Of a DNA stretch of 64,000 nucleotides, positions 8,473 through 17,320 are shown one piece after another. Location: positions 4,429,001 to 4,493,000 of the forward strand of contig NZ_LT607733.1 of NCBI RefSeq assembly GCF_900091445.1, given 5' to 3'. Below the pieces are notes generated by a model. The model had not been told where the DNA came from, ran no database searches, and was given only the letters and a program-made list of their open reading frames with translations. This DNA comes from Micromonospora echinofusca. GTDB taxonomy: Bacteria > Actinomycetota > Actinomycetes > Mycobacteriales > Micromonosporaceae. Position 1 is the first letter of the stretch. Each line of letters begins with the position of its first letter. A program made the translations under genes and the position numbers.

Positions 8473-9627
8473 ATGCCGCTTCGTGGTCAGCCGGGTACTG
8501 GAAACCGTCAACGTGTGTCCGCTTCGCAGCGGCGTTTGAGAGCTGCAGGCCAATACCCGGACGGGCTGCGGGCACCACGTTCCTCGCGGCCAGCGGCGAC
8601 CCGGCTGGAGGTCGGGCCGATCGACGTCAAGCCTGACCCGTGGCAGCGTTTGGTGGCCATCGGCAGCATCCTGTCGGTGTTGTTCGTGGCCATCGGCCTG
8701 TACATCACCAATGAGGCCAACCGTGAGACCAGCGAGGCCAACCGCGAGCAGCATCGCCTCACCGCTCAGGGGCAGATCACTGATCGGTTCACCAAGGCGG
8801 TGGAGCAGCTCGGCCAGCCCGGCGCGGAGAAGGTGGACGTTCGTCTGGGTGCGATCTACGCCTTGGAGCGCATCATGCGCGACTCAGCCGTGGACCAGCC
8901 TGCCGTCGTCGACATCCTCGCCGCGTTCATCCGGGTCCACGCCCCCGCACCCACGCGGACCACAGCTCCGCCTTCTTCGGCTCCTCGCCCACCCGTCGAT
9001 ATCCAGGCCGTCGTGACCGTGCTGGGCCGCCGCGACATCACCCGCGACGGCACCATCGGAAATGAGATTCTGCCCATCCGCCGTCTCGACCTCTCCAACA
9101 TAGATCTGGCCCACGCGAACCTGGCCTACGCGAACCTGAATGGCGCGAGCCTGGCAGGCACGGAGCTGGCCCGCGCGACCTTGATCGAAGCGAGCCTGAC
9201 CGGCACGAACCTGAGCGACGCGAACCTGAGCCGCGCGGTTCTGCACAACACAAGGCTGGCCGGCGCGATCCTGACCGACGCGAACCTGACCCAGGCGTTC
9301 CTGTTTGGCGCGGACCTGACCCGCGCGAACCTGACCCGCGCGAACCTGAACCAAGCTTTCCTGAACGGCACGAACCTACAAGGCCGGGTCAGCGCGAGAA
9401 CCGCGAACGCGGTCGCGAACTTGACCGCGAACCTGGCCTACGCGGACTTGACCGACGCGGTCCTGACCGGCGCGGACCTGACCGGTGCGGACCTGACTGG
9501 CGCGAACCTGACTGGCGCGAACCTGACCGGCGCGAACCTGACCGACGCGAACCTGACGTGCGCCAAGACCGATCACCGCACGTTGTGGCCTACGGGGATG
9601 CCGCGGCCGGTGCCATGTGATGACTGA
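8473..9627 (+). CDS. Membrane-anchored pentapeptide-repeat protein
   Basis: A 384-residue protein. A basic N-terminus is followed by one transmembrane helix (about residues 58-80), a charged helical stretch ([14 protein letters not shown]), a conserved region with [14 protein letters not shown], and from about residue 205 a long run of pentapeptide repeats of the A(N/D)LxX type that would fold as a right-handed quadrilateral beta-helix. Similar membrane-plus-pentapeptide proteins are common in actinomycetes and of unknown role. It has no Shine-Dalgarno; TGTAAT ends six bases before the ATG, fitting a leaderless transcript. A gyrase-protecting role, known for soluble Qnr/MfpA, is not supported by this membrane layout. 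Confidence 0.88.
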   Translation: MPLRGQPGTGNRQRVSASQRRLRAAGQYPDGLRAPRSSRPAATRLEVGPIDVKPDPWQRLVAIGSILSVLFVAIGLYITNEANRETSEANREQHRLTAQGQITDRFTKAVEQLGQPGAEKVDVRLGAIYALERIMRDSAVDQPAVVDILAAFIRVHAPAPTRTTAPPSSAPRPPVDIQAVVTVLGRRDITRDGTIGNEILPIRRLDLSNIDLAHANLAYANLNGASLAGTELARATLIEASLTGTNLSDANLSRAVLHNTRLAGAILTDANLTQAFLFGADLTRANLTRANLNQAFLNGTNLQGRVSARTANAVANLTANLAYADLTDAVLTGADLTGADLTGANLTGANLTGANLTDANLTCAKTDHRTLWPTGMPRPVPCDD

Positions 9628-9824
9628 CGTCCACCGGGCCCACATCACGTCACATCCAACGATCATCGACCACAGAGACCGAGGTCTACCCGGCCCGACT
9701 ACGAAGGAGCACCGTCTCGTGCCTGCCCGCGAGGACCCACCGATGGGGCTTCGTCTCACGCCCCGCGATCTGCGATGATTGGTGCCGCGCATCGCCCGGT
9801 GCCCCTTTTTGCAGGAGCGAGGCT

Positions 9825-11780
9825 TTGAGTTCCGACGATGCTACGGTCCCGACAGCGGCGTCCGGCAATCGCAAGGACTACGCGCTCGATCCGCGGCCGA
9901 TCGCCCGTGGCGGGCAGGCCACGGTCTTCGCCGCCACGCACAAGCGGAGCGGCCGCCGGGTGGCGTTCAAGCGGGTGAATATTCGGCACGTGGACATGAT
10001 CGCGCGCATGAAGCGGGAAATCGAGGCGGCAACGCTTTTCGGCGATCATCCCAATGTCATGCCGGTGCTCGACCACGATTCGGCCTTCGAATGGTTCGTC
10101 ATGCCACTCGCGGAGGCTACCGCGCTCACCCTGGCCAAGGACCTGGCCGAGACCGGGGCACTGCGGGACCTGGTGAGCGCGATCTGCCAGGCTCTGCGCC
10201 TGCCGCACGAACAGGGCTGGATTCATCGGGACCTCAAGCCGGACAATCTGCTGCGGCTCGACGGGCGCTGGGTCGTTGCCGACTGGGGTCTGGGGCGGCG
10301 TCCGCGGGGGCAGACGACCGACGCGCGCCGCACGCGGATGGGCACCGCGTTCGGCACCGAGGGCTTCGCCGCACCCGAGCTCGCCGTAGACGCCCACGCT
10401 GCCGGTCCGCCGGCCGACATCTACAGCATCGGGCAGATCATCGGTTGGGCGCTGACCGGTGTTCCGCCGCATGCCAACATCCCGCTGTTGCCCGCTGGCG
10501 GTCCATGGCGGGCCATCGTCAAGGCGGCGACCTTGCACGACGTCGATCGTCGCATCGCCAGCGTTGACGATCTGCTCGCGATGATCGCCGACGAGTTGGA
10601 CAATCCGGAAGTGGTGGTCCACCGTGGTGGCCAGCTACTCGCCCGGGCGCGGACCGGGGACCCCGCAGCGCCGCTGGAACTGTTGAGACTGGCAGCCCAG
10701 TCGGACGAGAACTGCCGGATCCTATGGGATGGCGTGCTCGGTCTTCCCGACGAGCAGACGCACGGGGCGATCACCGCCGATCCGGGGGCTGCGGCCGAGG
10801 TCGTACGCCTGCTGCGCGTGCCGGCCAGCCGAGATCCCAAGGCTGCGACAACCCCGCCTGACGTGATCCGGTGGTTGCTGGTCGTGGCTCACCAGGCCGA
10901 GGAGGGTGAGCACTGGGATCTGCTGGACGACACGATCGAGAGTCTCCTGCTGCTGAGCGCGCGAGTCGATGACCGCAAGAGCCTCGCGGAGGTCTCGGAG
11001 TGGATGGGCAGCCGCACCGGACAAGCGGCCTCCAGCCTCGCCGTCGCTCTGCGCCGTTGGCCCGCGCATCCGCGGATCCGCGAGGAGCTGTCCGGACGCA
11101 GCGACGTGGACTACAGGGTCAGACAGAACCTCCGGATCCAGCCGAGCAAGGGTCCGCGGCCCGTCCGGCAGCGCGGCGTTCTTCGGCGACCGCGGGCCTG
11201 GCTCCTGGTCGGTGCGGTGGCTGCCACGCTGGGGGTCTCCGCTCCGGTCCTGGTGGACCAGCTGAACGGTAACGGGTCCCCCGGTGAAAACGGCTCCGCG
11301 CCAGAGCCCGGGGAACCGAAGAATCCCTTCGCTGGCCTGCCGAAGACGCCGGGGGAGCTGGCGTTGTTCGTGATGGCCGATTTCGTGGCGCCCTGGAACA
11401 GCTATCCGAGCTGGGCGGGTTGCCGCAGTGGTTCAGGCGACACGGTCGTCAACGGGAGCTTCCCCTCGCAACCGGGTCCGAAGATTGCCCCGTCAAAGAG
11501 CATCCACTGCGACAACGGCGGAAACTTGGCGGTGATGTTCGCCGAGTTCAGGGACAGCAGAGATTTCACCGCTGTCCATAACCGCTACCTCGCTGCGGAG
11601 CTTCCGGCCAATCCGAGGCCGGGTGAGGCCGCTCCTCCCCCAGGCTTGCACGTCTTCGAATGGAGTCAGACAGAACGGGCGGTCGTCTGGACGGATCCGA
11701 AGAACAAGCTCATCGGACTCTTGATCACGGGTAGCAGCCGTACGGACCTTGTCGAACTCTGGACCAGGTACCAGACCTGA
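9825..11780 (+). CDS. Receptor-type serine/threonine protein kinase
   Basis: A 651-residue PknB-type kinase. The domain spans about 20-260 with Lys49 in VAFK, catalytic loop HRDLKPDN (134-141) and DWG (153-155) instead of the usual DFG. A helical cytoplasmic region follows, then one transmembrane helix (about 457-477) and an extracellular domain of about 170 residues with a few cysteines and tryptophans. The glycine loop is reduced (ARGGQATV). The start is TTG with GCAGGAG upstream; no better start is in frame. It ends 8 bp from the convergent lipoprotein gene. Confidence 0.88.
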   Translation: MSSDDATVPTAASGNRKDYALDPRPIARGGQATVFAATHKRSGRRVAFKRVNIRHVDMIARMKREIEAATLFGDHPNVMPVLDHDSAFEWFVMPLAEATALTLAKDLAETGALRDLVSAICQALRLPHEQGWIHRDLKPDNLLRLDGRWVVADWGLGRRPRGQTTDARRTRMGTAFGTEGFAAPELAVDAHAAGPPADIYSIGQIIGWALTGVPPHANIPLLPAGGPWRAIVKAATLHDVDRRIASVDDLLAMIADELDNPEVVVHRGGQLLARARTGDPAAPLELLRLAAQSDENCRILWDGVLGLPDEQTHGAITADPGAAAEVVRLLRVPASRDPKAATTPPDVIRWLLVVAHQAEEGEHWDLLDDTIESLLLLSARVDDRKSLAEVSEWMGSRTGQAASSLAVALRRWPAHPRIREELSGRSDVDYRVRQNLRIQPSKGPRPVRQRGVLRRPRAWLLVGAVAATLGVSAPVLVDQLNGNGSPGENGSAPEPGEPKNPFAGLPKTPGELALFVMADFVAPWNSYPSWAGCRSGSGDTVVNGSFPSQPGPKIAPSKSIHCDNGGNLAVMFAEFRDSRDFTAVHNRYLAAELPANPRPGEAAPPPGLHVFEWSQTERAVVWTDPKNKLIGLLITGSSRTDLVELWTRYQT

Positions 11781-11788
11781 CCCCTCTC

Positions 11789-12622
11789 CTAGAGAATCTG
11801 ATCCATGCGTACGTAGCCGCAGATCAGCTCCTTGCCACGGGCCGCCCTCGCCAGCACCCAGTCCCCTCTCTGCTCCTCGGGCAGGTAGGGCGACACCGCG
11901 AGCTCACTCACCAACAGGCTGTCGTACTTCTGCGCGGGCTCGACGATCGGCGCGCGGTCGTCGGTATCGACGCGTAGCTGGACCACTCCGCCGGGGCGCA
12001 GCGGCACGATCAAGCTCTGCGGGTCACACGTCGCAAGTGGCCCGTACGTCGGCCTGACCCGGACCGGCCATCCATCACGCACACCTGCCACGTACGAGAT
12101 CGGCACGACGCCACCGCCCCCGCAGTTGTCCTGGTCGGATTGAAAGAGGAACGCTCGCACCTCGAACCCGCCCGTCACCGCGGTTACCGCCTCGATTGGG
12201 CGATCGCACCTGGTCGTCGACACAATTGGCTGCTGCAGTTGGAGGGCGGAGCCGTCGCTCCACAGCCAGATGTACCAGGCAACATTCACGGATTGCCCGC
12301 CCGATGTACTCAAACCCACCGCAGCATCTTCGTCGCCGTCGCCATCCGCGTCCGCGAAGCGCGGCGCGTCGAGAAGCTTCCACGAACCGCCACCGTCCAT
12401 TGGACTGATGGAGGCGTCGTCGCTCCGCTTGGCGGAACCTCGTTCGAGTTTGATGGTCTCCGCCACCGACGTGTCGAACCACTCGGCGTTGGCGAAGTCG
12501 AAATCCCGGATCTCACGGGATGGTGACGGTGTGGGTGACCCGTCAGGGGAGGAGCAACCCGACATCGCCAACAGCGCCCAGGCCAGCGAGCCAGTCACGA
12601 ACCGGGGAACAGTCGCAAACAC
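11789..12622 (-). CDS. Secreted lipoprotein of unknown function with an Asp-rich FG-GAP-like motif
   Basis: A 277-residue product whose N-terminal hydrophobic segment ends in the lipobox LLAMSGC, so it is probably lipid-anchored outside the membrane. The mature part begins with a Ser/Pro spacer and contains ADADGDGDEDAAVG, a calcium-binding-like loop typical of FG-GAP repeats, but only once. I recognise no enzyme motif. It is convergent with the receptor kinase gene, and both proteins present domains outside the cell; a functional link is speculation. Confidence 0.7.
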   Translation of the reverse strand: MFATVPRFVTGSLAWALLAMSGCSSPDGSPTPSPSREIRDFDFANAEWFDTSVAETIKLERGSAKRSDDASISPMDGGGSWKLLDAPRFADADGDGDEDAAVGLSTSGGQSVNVAWYIWLWSDGSALQLQQPIVSTTRCDRPIEAVTAVTGGFEVRAFLFQSDQDNCGGGGVVPISYVAGVRDGWPVRVRPTYGPLATCDPQSLIVPLRPGGVVQLRVDTDDRAPIVEPAQKYDSLLVSELAVSPYLPEEQRGDWVLARAARGKELICGYVRMDQIL

Positions 12623-12866
12623 ATCGATAGGTTATCGCTCGATCGAGCGGGATCAACCCATCCGCGAACGCTTCGCTGACGATCCGCTGACGCCCGACGA
12701 CGCGGCGTCGCCGTGGATCCGATGGTGCGACCGCGACTGGGGAGGCGTCACCGACAGTCACAGGCACGCGACGACCAGCGCACCCTGGCTGCGGCACGAG
12801 CGCGCGCCCCACCAATCCGTCAGTATTCCTTGACAAGAATATTCTCGATCGAGAATCCTTTTCCCC
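12623..12866. promoter_or_regulatory. Divergent promoter region with ArsR-type palindromic operator
   Basis: Intergenic stretch between the lipoprotein and the ArsR-SRPBCC fusion. TTGACA at 12830 serves the plus-strand gene. The perfect palindrome ATTCTCGATCGAGAAT (12841-12856) covers the position expected for the -10 box and start site, and the ATG follows 10 bp later with no ribosome site. The probable operator is therefore placed to block a leaderless promoter. A second palindrome, GCTCGATCGAGC (12637-12648), lies just upstream of the lipoprotein gene. Confidence 0.55.
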
Positions 12867-13721
12867 ATGGACGCACTCCTCACCGCACTGGCCGACCCGG
12901 CCCGCTGGCGGCTCGTGAGCCTGCTGGCCGAGCGGCCCCGCTCGGTCGGCGTCCTCGCCCAGCTCGCCGAGGCGCGCCAGCCGCAGACGACCAAGCACCT
13001 GCAGACCCTCGAGCGCGCTGGCGTCGTCACGTCCCAGCGCACCGGCCAGCGTCGCATCTACGCGCTCCGGCCCGCTCCTCTGCGGGACCTGGCGGCTGTG
13101 CTCGGCCGGCTCGCCGACACCGCGGATCAGGTTGGTGGCCCGCGCGCGACCTACGACCGTTACGGGCTCAACCTCCAAGCAGAGCGACTCGCCGCGGAGG
13201 CGTCGGGGTGGGCAGACGGCCGCTCGTTCAGGTTCTTCCGGTCGCTGACGGGGTGCCCTGAGCTGGTTTGGCGGCACCTGACCGAGGCCTCCCTGCTCGC
13301 CGGATGGTGGACGCCCGACGACCTCCGCGTCTCCGAGCTCGTATTCGAGGCGCGAACGGGTGGGCGGATCGTCCAGGAGTACCGCGATGCCGAGGACGCC
13401 GACGGCTCCGACCTGGTCGCCGGACGCGCGGAGGGAGTCGTCGACGACGTACGTCCCGGTGAACGCCTCGCCTACCGGCTCTCCCCTCTGCTTCCCGACG
13501 GCGGCCTCGCCTTCACCGCCCACATCGACATCGGCCTCCGACCCACCGACACGGGCACGGACCTCGACGTCCACTGGCGGATCACCGACAGCACCGTCGA
13601 CTCCGCGGACTTCATCGCAGGCATCGAGGTCGGCTTCGGCCAGAGCCTCGACAAGCTCGCGGCGATCCTCGCCACGGATTCCGACAGCACTGACGACACC
13701 GACACAAGGAGCACGAAGTGA
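12867..13721 (+). CDS. ArsR regulator fused to an SRPBCC domain
   Basis: A 284-residue two-domain protein. Residues 1-90 are an ArsR winged helix (LADPARWRLVSLLAERP, QPQTTKHLQTLERAGVV, GQRRIYAL). From about 110 to 275 comes an AHSA1/SRPBCC domain with the LVWRHLTEASLLAGWWTPDD segment. The fusion mirrors the separate ArsR and SRPBCC genes at 6975-7813, which supports direct ligand-sensing partnership. The next gene starts inside its stop codon (GTGA), so the two form an operon under the palindrome upstream. Confidence 0.9.
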   Translation: MDALLTALADPARWRLVSLLAERPRSVGVLAQLAEARQPQTTKHLQTLERAGVVTSQRTGQRRIYALRPAPLRDLAAVLGRLADTADQVGGPRATYDRYGLNLQAERLAAEASGWADGRSFRFFRSLTGCPELVWRHLTEASLLAGWWTPDDLRVSELVFEARTGGRIVQEYRDAEDADGSDLVAGRAEGVVDDVRPGERLAYRLSPLLPDGGLAFTAHIDIGLRPTDTGTDLDVHWRITDSTVDSADFIAGIEVGFGQSLDKLAAILATDSDSTDDTDTRSTK

Positions 13722-14320
13722 CAGAGCAGACCGCTGGCCGCAGAGTCGTTACCAACATGAGCATCTCCCTCGACGGCCACTACGCCCGGCCGGGCGATCC
13801 AGAGGACATGGGCTGGGTGATGCCGTACGCCATCACCGACGTCGCCCGCGACCACCTGACCGGCCTCTGGGAGCCGGCGACGACGGCCCTGCTCGGGCGG
13901 GTCAACGCCGAGGGGTTCCTCGGTTTCTGGCCCACCGTCATCGGCATGGAGGGGGCCGACCCACGCGACGAGGGCTTCGCGAAGTGGCTCATCGACACCG
14001 ACAAGGTCGTCCTCTCCTCCACCCTCGGCGAGGCGCCGTGGGAGCGGACGACGATCATCGACAAGCCGACCGCCGAGGTGGTCGCGGACCTGAGGGCGAC
14101 CGAAGGCGGCGACATTCTCGTGCTCTCCAGCGCAAGCGTCATCAAGGCGCTGCTGGCGGCCGACAAGGTCGACCGGCTCGCGCTCACGGTCTTTCCCGTG
14201 TTCCTCGGCGGCGGGCCCCGCCTCTTCGACGACGGCCTGCCCGCAGGCCAGTGGGCGCTCGCCAGCCAGGCCGCCGGCGAGCATGGCACGTTGGCTCTCG
14301 TCTACGACCGGGTCCGCTGA
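13718..14320 (+). CDS. Dihydrofolate-reductase-fold (RibD C-terminal-like) reductase
   Basis: A 200-residue protein of the DHFR/RibD-C superfamily. It begins with the conserved MSISLDGHYA strand, continues with LLGRVNAEGF and STLGEAPWERTT, and ends with a nucleotide-binding SSASVIKALLAADKVDRLAL segment and FPVFLGGGPRLF. These actinomycete homologues are NADPH-dependent reductases of unknown substrate and are commonly annotated as DHFR-family, not true folate reductases. It overlaps the upstream ArsR-SRPBCC fusion by four bases and is presumably regulated by it. Confidence 0.88.
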   Translation: MTEQTAGRRVVTNMSISLDGHYARPGDPEDMGWVMPYAITDVARDHLTGLWEPATTALLGRVNAEGFLGFWPTVIGMEGADPRDEGFAKWLIDTDKVVLSSTLGEAPWERTTIIDKPTAEVVADLRATEGGDILVLSSASVIKALLAADKVDRLALTVFPVFLGGGPRLFDDGLPAGQWALASQAAGEHGTLALVYDRVR

Positions 14321-14344
14321 GCCGAGGACGTCGTCGCCCTCGCC

Positions 14345-14390
14345 TGGTCCGTCAATGACGCCGGGCACCTCGCGCGTCGTTGACGGACCA
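14345..14390. terminator. Long hairpin (16-bp arms, 14-nt loop)
   Basis: TGGTCCGTCAATGACG (14345-14360) pairs with 14375-14390 with one G-T mismatch. It follows the reductase stop by 24 bp and abuts the decayed transposase, so it could be a terminator or a remnant of a mobile-element end. Confidence 0.5.
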
Positions 14391-14780
14391 GACGGTTTCG
14401 CGCCCGCGGTCGACCGGGCTCGGTCCGAGTTTGGGCCGCCCTTGAGCGCCCGCACGTGGGAGCCGTCCATCACCGCCCGGGGACATGTCCAACTGCCCAG
14501 CGGGCCGCAGCCTGCAGAGGAGGATCTCATGCAGTCGTTGCCAGACGCCGGCGTCGTTCCAGCCCCGCAGGCGGCGCCCGCAGGTCATGCCCGACCCGCA
14601 CCCTCTCGGGGTAGGTACTCCCACGGGCTCGCGGTGTAGAGCACGAACAGGATTTCGCACGACACCTTGCGGTCATCGAGAGGCCTTGCGGGCCGGGTAC
14701 CGATGCCGCCGGGGCGGACGGGGTGGCAGCAGCGGTGCGACTGCGGCCCAGAGTTCGTGCAAACGCGCGGATCGCTGCAT
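14391..14780 (-). pseudogene. Decayed, truncated IS5-type transposase
   Basis: Read on the minus strand in changing frames, this stretch gives the classic IS5-group N-terminal order: ELWAAVAPLLPPRPPRRHRYPARK, then (after an extra G) PLDDRKV and ILFVLYTASPWEYLPRE, then SGMTCGRRLRGWNDAGVWQRLHEIL, then VMDGSHVRALKGGP with the first catalytic aspartate. At least three frameshifts separate these blocks, and everything after the first aspartate region is missing. It is therefore a dead remnant. No terminal repeats could be identified. Confidence 0.75.
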
Positions 14781-14860
14781 GGGAGTGCCCGGTGCCGGCC
14801 CTCGACGCGGCGAAGCGAAGCACCCGGATGCCGGGCGACGTAGCGCGAGGAAGCGTGGGC

Positions 14861-15442
14861 TCAGCGGGCGGAAGCCGGCTCGGACGACGGCCGCCACTCC
14901 CGCCTGATCAGCCCGTAGACCCATGAGTCGGAGACCTCGCCGTTCACGACGCAGTCTTCCCGCAACGTCCCCTCACGCACGAACCCGAGCTTCTCCAGCA
15001 CGCGGGCAGATGCCACGTTGCGGGTATCGGTCTCAGCCTGGACGCGATTCAGGTTCAGCGTGTCGAATGCCCACCGCAGCAAAGCGCGCGCTGCCTCCGT
15101 CGCGTAGCCGTGGCCCCACGCTGCATCGTCGAAGCAGTAGCCCAGCGATGCGCTGCGGTAGTCCGGGTTCCACGGGTTCAGGCTGCACCAGCCGATGAAC
15201 GCCCCGTCGGAGACACGATCCACGGCCAGCCCCGCTCCGGTGCCTCCCTCTGCCATCCGTCGGCAAGCCGTGATGAACCGCTCGGCGCGCACGCGGTCGC
15301 TCCACGGCGGCGCGTCCCAGTAGCGCAGCACGTAGGCGTTGCTGTGCAGCGCGAAGAGGTCGTTCGCATCCGCGTCGTCGAAGGGACGCAGTCGAAGGCG
15401 AGGGGTGTCCAGCGTGGGGGTGGGCAGCGACACGGGGGTCAT
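14861..15442 (-). CDS. GNAT N-acetyltransferase, RimJ/RimL-like
   Basis: A 193-residue acetyltransferase. It opens with TPTLDTPRLRLRPFDDADA, has the acetyl-CoA loop region YCFDDAAWGHGYATEAARALLRWAF, and ends with NVASARVLEKLGFVREG, the standard RimJ-type signature. The ATG with AGGAGG seven bases upstream is preferred over a longer in-frame start. Substrate cannot be told; this subgroup acetylates ribosomal protein N-termini or small amines. Confidence 0.9.
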   Translation of the reverse strand: MTPVSLPTPTLDTPRLRLRPFDDADANDLFALHSNAYVLRYWDAPPWSDRVRAERFITACRRMAEGGTGAGLAVDRVSDGAFIGWCSLNPWNPDYRSASLGYCFDDAAWGHGYATEAARALLRWAFDTLNLNRVQAETDTRNVASARVLEKLGFVREGTLREDCVVNGEVSDSWVYGLIRREWRPSSEPASAR

Positions 15443-15559
15443 GTTGCCTCCTGTGAGCGATGGCCGATCAATCCGACATCCGGTGCCGGCCACTCGCAAT
15501 GGGTTTTCTCGGCAGGGCGGGAGGAACGATGTGCTCGCTCATCGGTAGATCCGTGCACA

Positions 15560-16522
15560 TCAACTGGCGGTGGGCGAATTCTCCGCGCCTCTGACCGAGG
15601 CGGCACCCGGCGTCGTTGAGGTCTGGCTCTCCGCCGGTTGGGGTGGCTGCTTGTCGTCGGGCGGTTGCGGCGGTGATATCCAGGTGACCAGCACGACAGA
15701 GATGATCATCAAAAGGAACCAGGAGGCCAGCTTTGTCAGCGAGACCGGATGCCAGCCGTCCGTCTGGCTCGGGTAGAGCCAGGCGTTGGACCAGGTGGCG
15801 ATGTTCTCCGCGAGCCAGATGAAGAAGGCGACGAGGACGAAGGCCAGCAGCAGAGGCATGCGCCACCGTGCCCGGAAGATGCGGAAATGCATGACACAAC
15901 GTCCGAACACGAGTGCGACGGCCGCGATGAGCAGCCACCGCAGGTCGTGTACGTAGTGGTTGGCGAAGAAGTTGAGATAGATGGCGGCAGCCACCACGGC
16001 CGTCCACCAGCGTCTCGGGTAGCGCGTGAAGCGCAGGTTGAAAAGCCGATTCACTCGCACCATGTAGGAGCCGACCGCGGCGTACATGAAGCCGCTGAAG
16101 AGGGGCACTCCTCCGAGCCTTAGCACGCCGTCGGGCTCGTAGGCCCATGAGCCGATGTGGGTCTTGAACAGTTCCATGAGGGTGCCGACGAGGTGGAACA
16201 GGACGATCACTCGTAGCTCGCGCAGGGTCTCCAGGCGTCCGGCGAGCATCGCGACCTGGATGACGACGGCGGCGGCGGTGAGGGCATCGTTGCGGGCGAG
16301 CACGGCGTCGTCCGGATACCACAGGTGCGCCGCGCAGATGACCGCGAGCATGGCGGCACCGAAGACGCATGCCCAGGCCTGTTTGAGTCCGAAGGCCACG
16401 AACTCGGTCAGCCACCCGGCCGGCCCGTGACGTGGCAGCCGGGCCAGCGCGGCACGGAGGTGGGCATCGATCGCGCGTTCGGCCGTGGTGAGCGTGGCCG
16501 TTGCGGCGGTGTCGTGTCGCAT
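15560..16522 (-). CDS. DUF817 integral membrane protein
   Basis: A 320-residue polytopic membrane protein with roughly eight hydrophobic helices. It shows conserved DUF817 stretches such as FGLKQAWACVFGA, ELFKTHIGSWAYEPDG, PLFSGFMYAAVGSYM and WLAENIATWSNAWLYP. The C-terminal 40 residues are a Pro/Gln/Ser-rich cytoplasmic tail. The family's function is unknown. It stands alone, 137 bp downstream of (3' to its direction) nothing co-directional except the GNAT gene. Confidence 0.85.
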   Translation of the reverse strand: MRHDTAATATLTTAERAIDAHLRAALARLPRHGPAGWLTEFVAFGLKQAWACVFGAAMLAVICAAHLWYPDDAVLARNDALTAAAVVIQVAMLAGRLETLRELRVIVLFHLVGTLMELFKTHIGSWAYEPDGVLRLGGVPLFSGFMYAAVGSYMVRVNRLFNLRFTRYPRRWWTAVVAAAIYLNFFANHYVHDLRWLLIAAVALVFGRCVMHFRIFRARWRMPLLLAFVLVAFFIWLAENIATWSNAWLYPSQTDGWHPVSLTKLASWFLLMIISVVLVTWISPPQPPDDKQPPQPAESQTSTTPGAASVRGAENSPTAS

Positions 16523-16696
16523 CGCCAGAGGTTAGGCCGCGTCCCATAATTCGACCGGTACGGGCGAGCCGTTGTTGGTCCTGGCACGGCGGGGACAGAT
16601 CCGTGCCACGGGTAGTGCCGGACCAGACCGCGCGGTGGCGGGCTTCGGGAGCTGCGTTGGGCGATGATGCCAGCTGCATTCGTTTAAGACCATCGA

Positions 16697-16702
16697 TAGA
16701 AT
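16697..16702 (+). promoter_or_regulatory. Leaderless -10 box for the small secreted protein
   Basis: TAGAAT ends six bases before the ATG of the next gene, and no Shine-Dalgarno is present, which fits transcription starting at the ATG. The -35 region is not clear. Confidence 0.4.
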
Positions 16703-16708
16703 GACGCA

Positions 16709-17023
16709 ATGACCGTTCGACGACTGCTACTACACACGACGGCGGCCTGCCTCGCGGCGACCGCGCTGACGGCTCTCGTACCGGCCGGGACGGCCCAGGC
16801 GGCCTGCACGACGAGCAGCTTCACCGTCGTCTGGGACTACGCGGGCATGTATACCGCCCCCAACGAGTCGACCCTGTACGGCACCCGCCGCTACGGACAG
16901 GTCGTCACCGGCCCCACCGGGAACACCGCCAACGGCTGGACAATCACCTACGACTACTGGAACGGCATGGCACTCTGGGCCTACATGAAGGACGCCGCCT
17001 TGCAGTACCGCGGCTGCGCCTGA
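16709..17023 (+). CDS. Small secreted protein, SH3-like
   Basis: A 104-residue precursor with a clear Sec signal peptide (cleavage likely after GTAQA, residue 31), leaving a 73-residue mature domain with two cysteines (Cys33 and the penultimate residue). The mature part, with YTAPNESTLYGTRRYGQVVTG and GWTITYDYWNG, looks like the bacterial SH3-type folds common in small actinomycete exoproteins. Role unknown. It is the last chromosomal gene before the integrated element. Confidence 0.75.
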   Translation: MTVRRLLLHTTAACLAATALTALVPAGTAQAACTTSSFTVVWDYAGMYTAPNESTLYGTRRYGQVVTGPTGNTANGWTITYDYWNGMALWAYMKDAALQYRGCA

Positions 17024-17090
17024 AGCGGAACCGACGGGTGAAGTGACGCCAATCGGCCGGACTGTGTGTCAGAGGGGCAACAATGCGAAA

Positions 17091-17119
17091 GCCCGTTACC
17101 GGTGGTTCCGGTGACGGGC
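17091..17119 (-). terminator. Displaced terminator of the original tRNA-Val gene
   Basis: On the minus strand, GCCCGTCACCGG pairs across a 5-nt loop with CCGGTAACGGGC and is followed by TTTC. It lies 24 bp beyond the tRNA 3'-end copy at attL, where the native tRNA gene would have ended before the element inserted. Confidence 0.6.
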
Positions 17120-17143
17120 TCGCTTACTGCAACTATTAACGGC

Positions 17144-17171
17144 GGGCGATACTGGGATCGAACCAGTGACC
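17144..17171 (-). repeat. attL: duplicated tRNA-Val 3' end
   Basis: 28 bp identical to the acceptor and T arm of the tRNA at the right boundary. Similarity continues to about 17185 (anticodon loop) with two mismatches, one of which would break the anticodon stem, so this copy is no longer functional as a tRNA part. Confidence 0.85.
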
Positions 17172-17269
17172 CCGTCGGTGTGAACTGTCGGCGAGCGGGT
17201 CGGATCGGGCTGGATGCGAGGTCGAGCGGCCTGCTGACGCACTATTCGACCCGGTTCAGTTGGCATGGT

Positions 17270-17290
17270 TGCTGTACTTCACTGCTGTAC
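17270..17290 (+). repeat. Candidate integrase arm-type site, left
   Basis: Two GCTGTAC heptamers, start to start 13 bp. The same 21-bp block recurs with one mismatch and in the same orientation at 28106-28126, just inside the other end. Paired sites flanking the att core are what tyrosine integrases use as arm sites. Confidence 0.5.
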
Positions 17291-17320
17291 TTTCGCCCCG
17301 CGCCCGAAGGGCACCCACGC

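Noticed and set aside
8884..9371. Repetitive VRAGQ-type open frame antisense to the pentapeptide-repeat gene
   Set aside because: It is the complement of the A(N/D)LxX codons; the plus strand has the membrane helix, conserved N-terminus and typical composition.
9110..9560. Possible CRISPR or direct-repeat array
   Set aside because: The 15-bp periodicity follows the pentapeptide codons and there are no spacers.
14923..15619. Plus-strand open frames across the GNAT gene
   Set aside because: Arg/Ser-rich shadows; the minus strand has the clear GNAT motifs and ribosome site.
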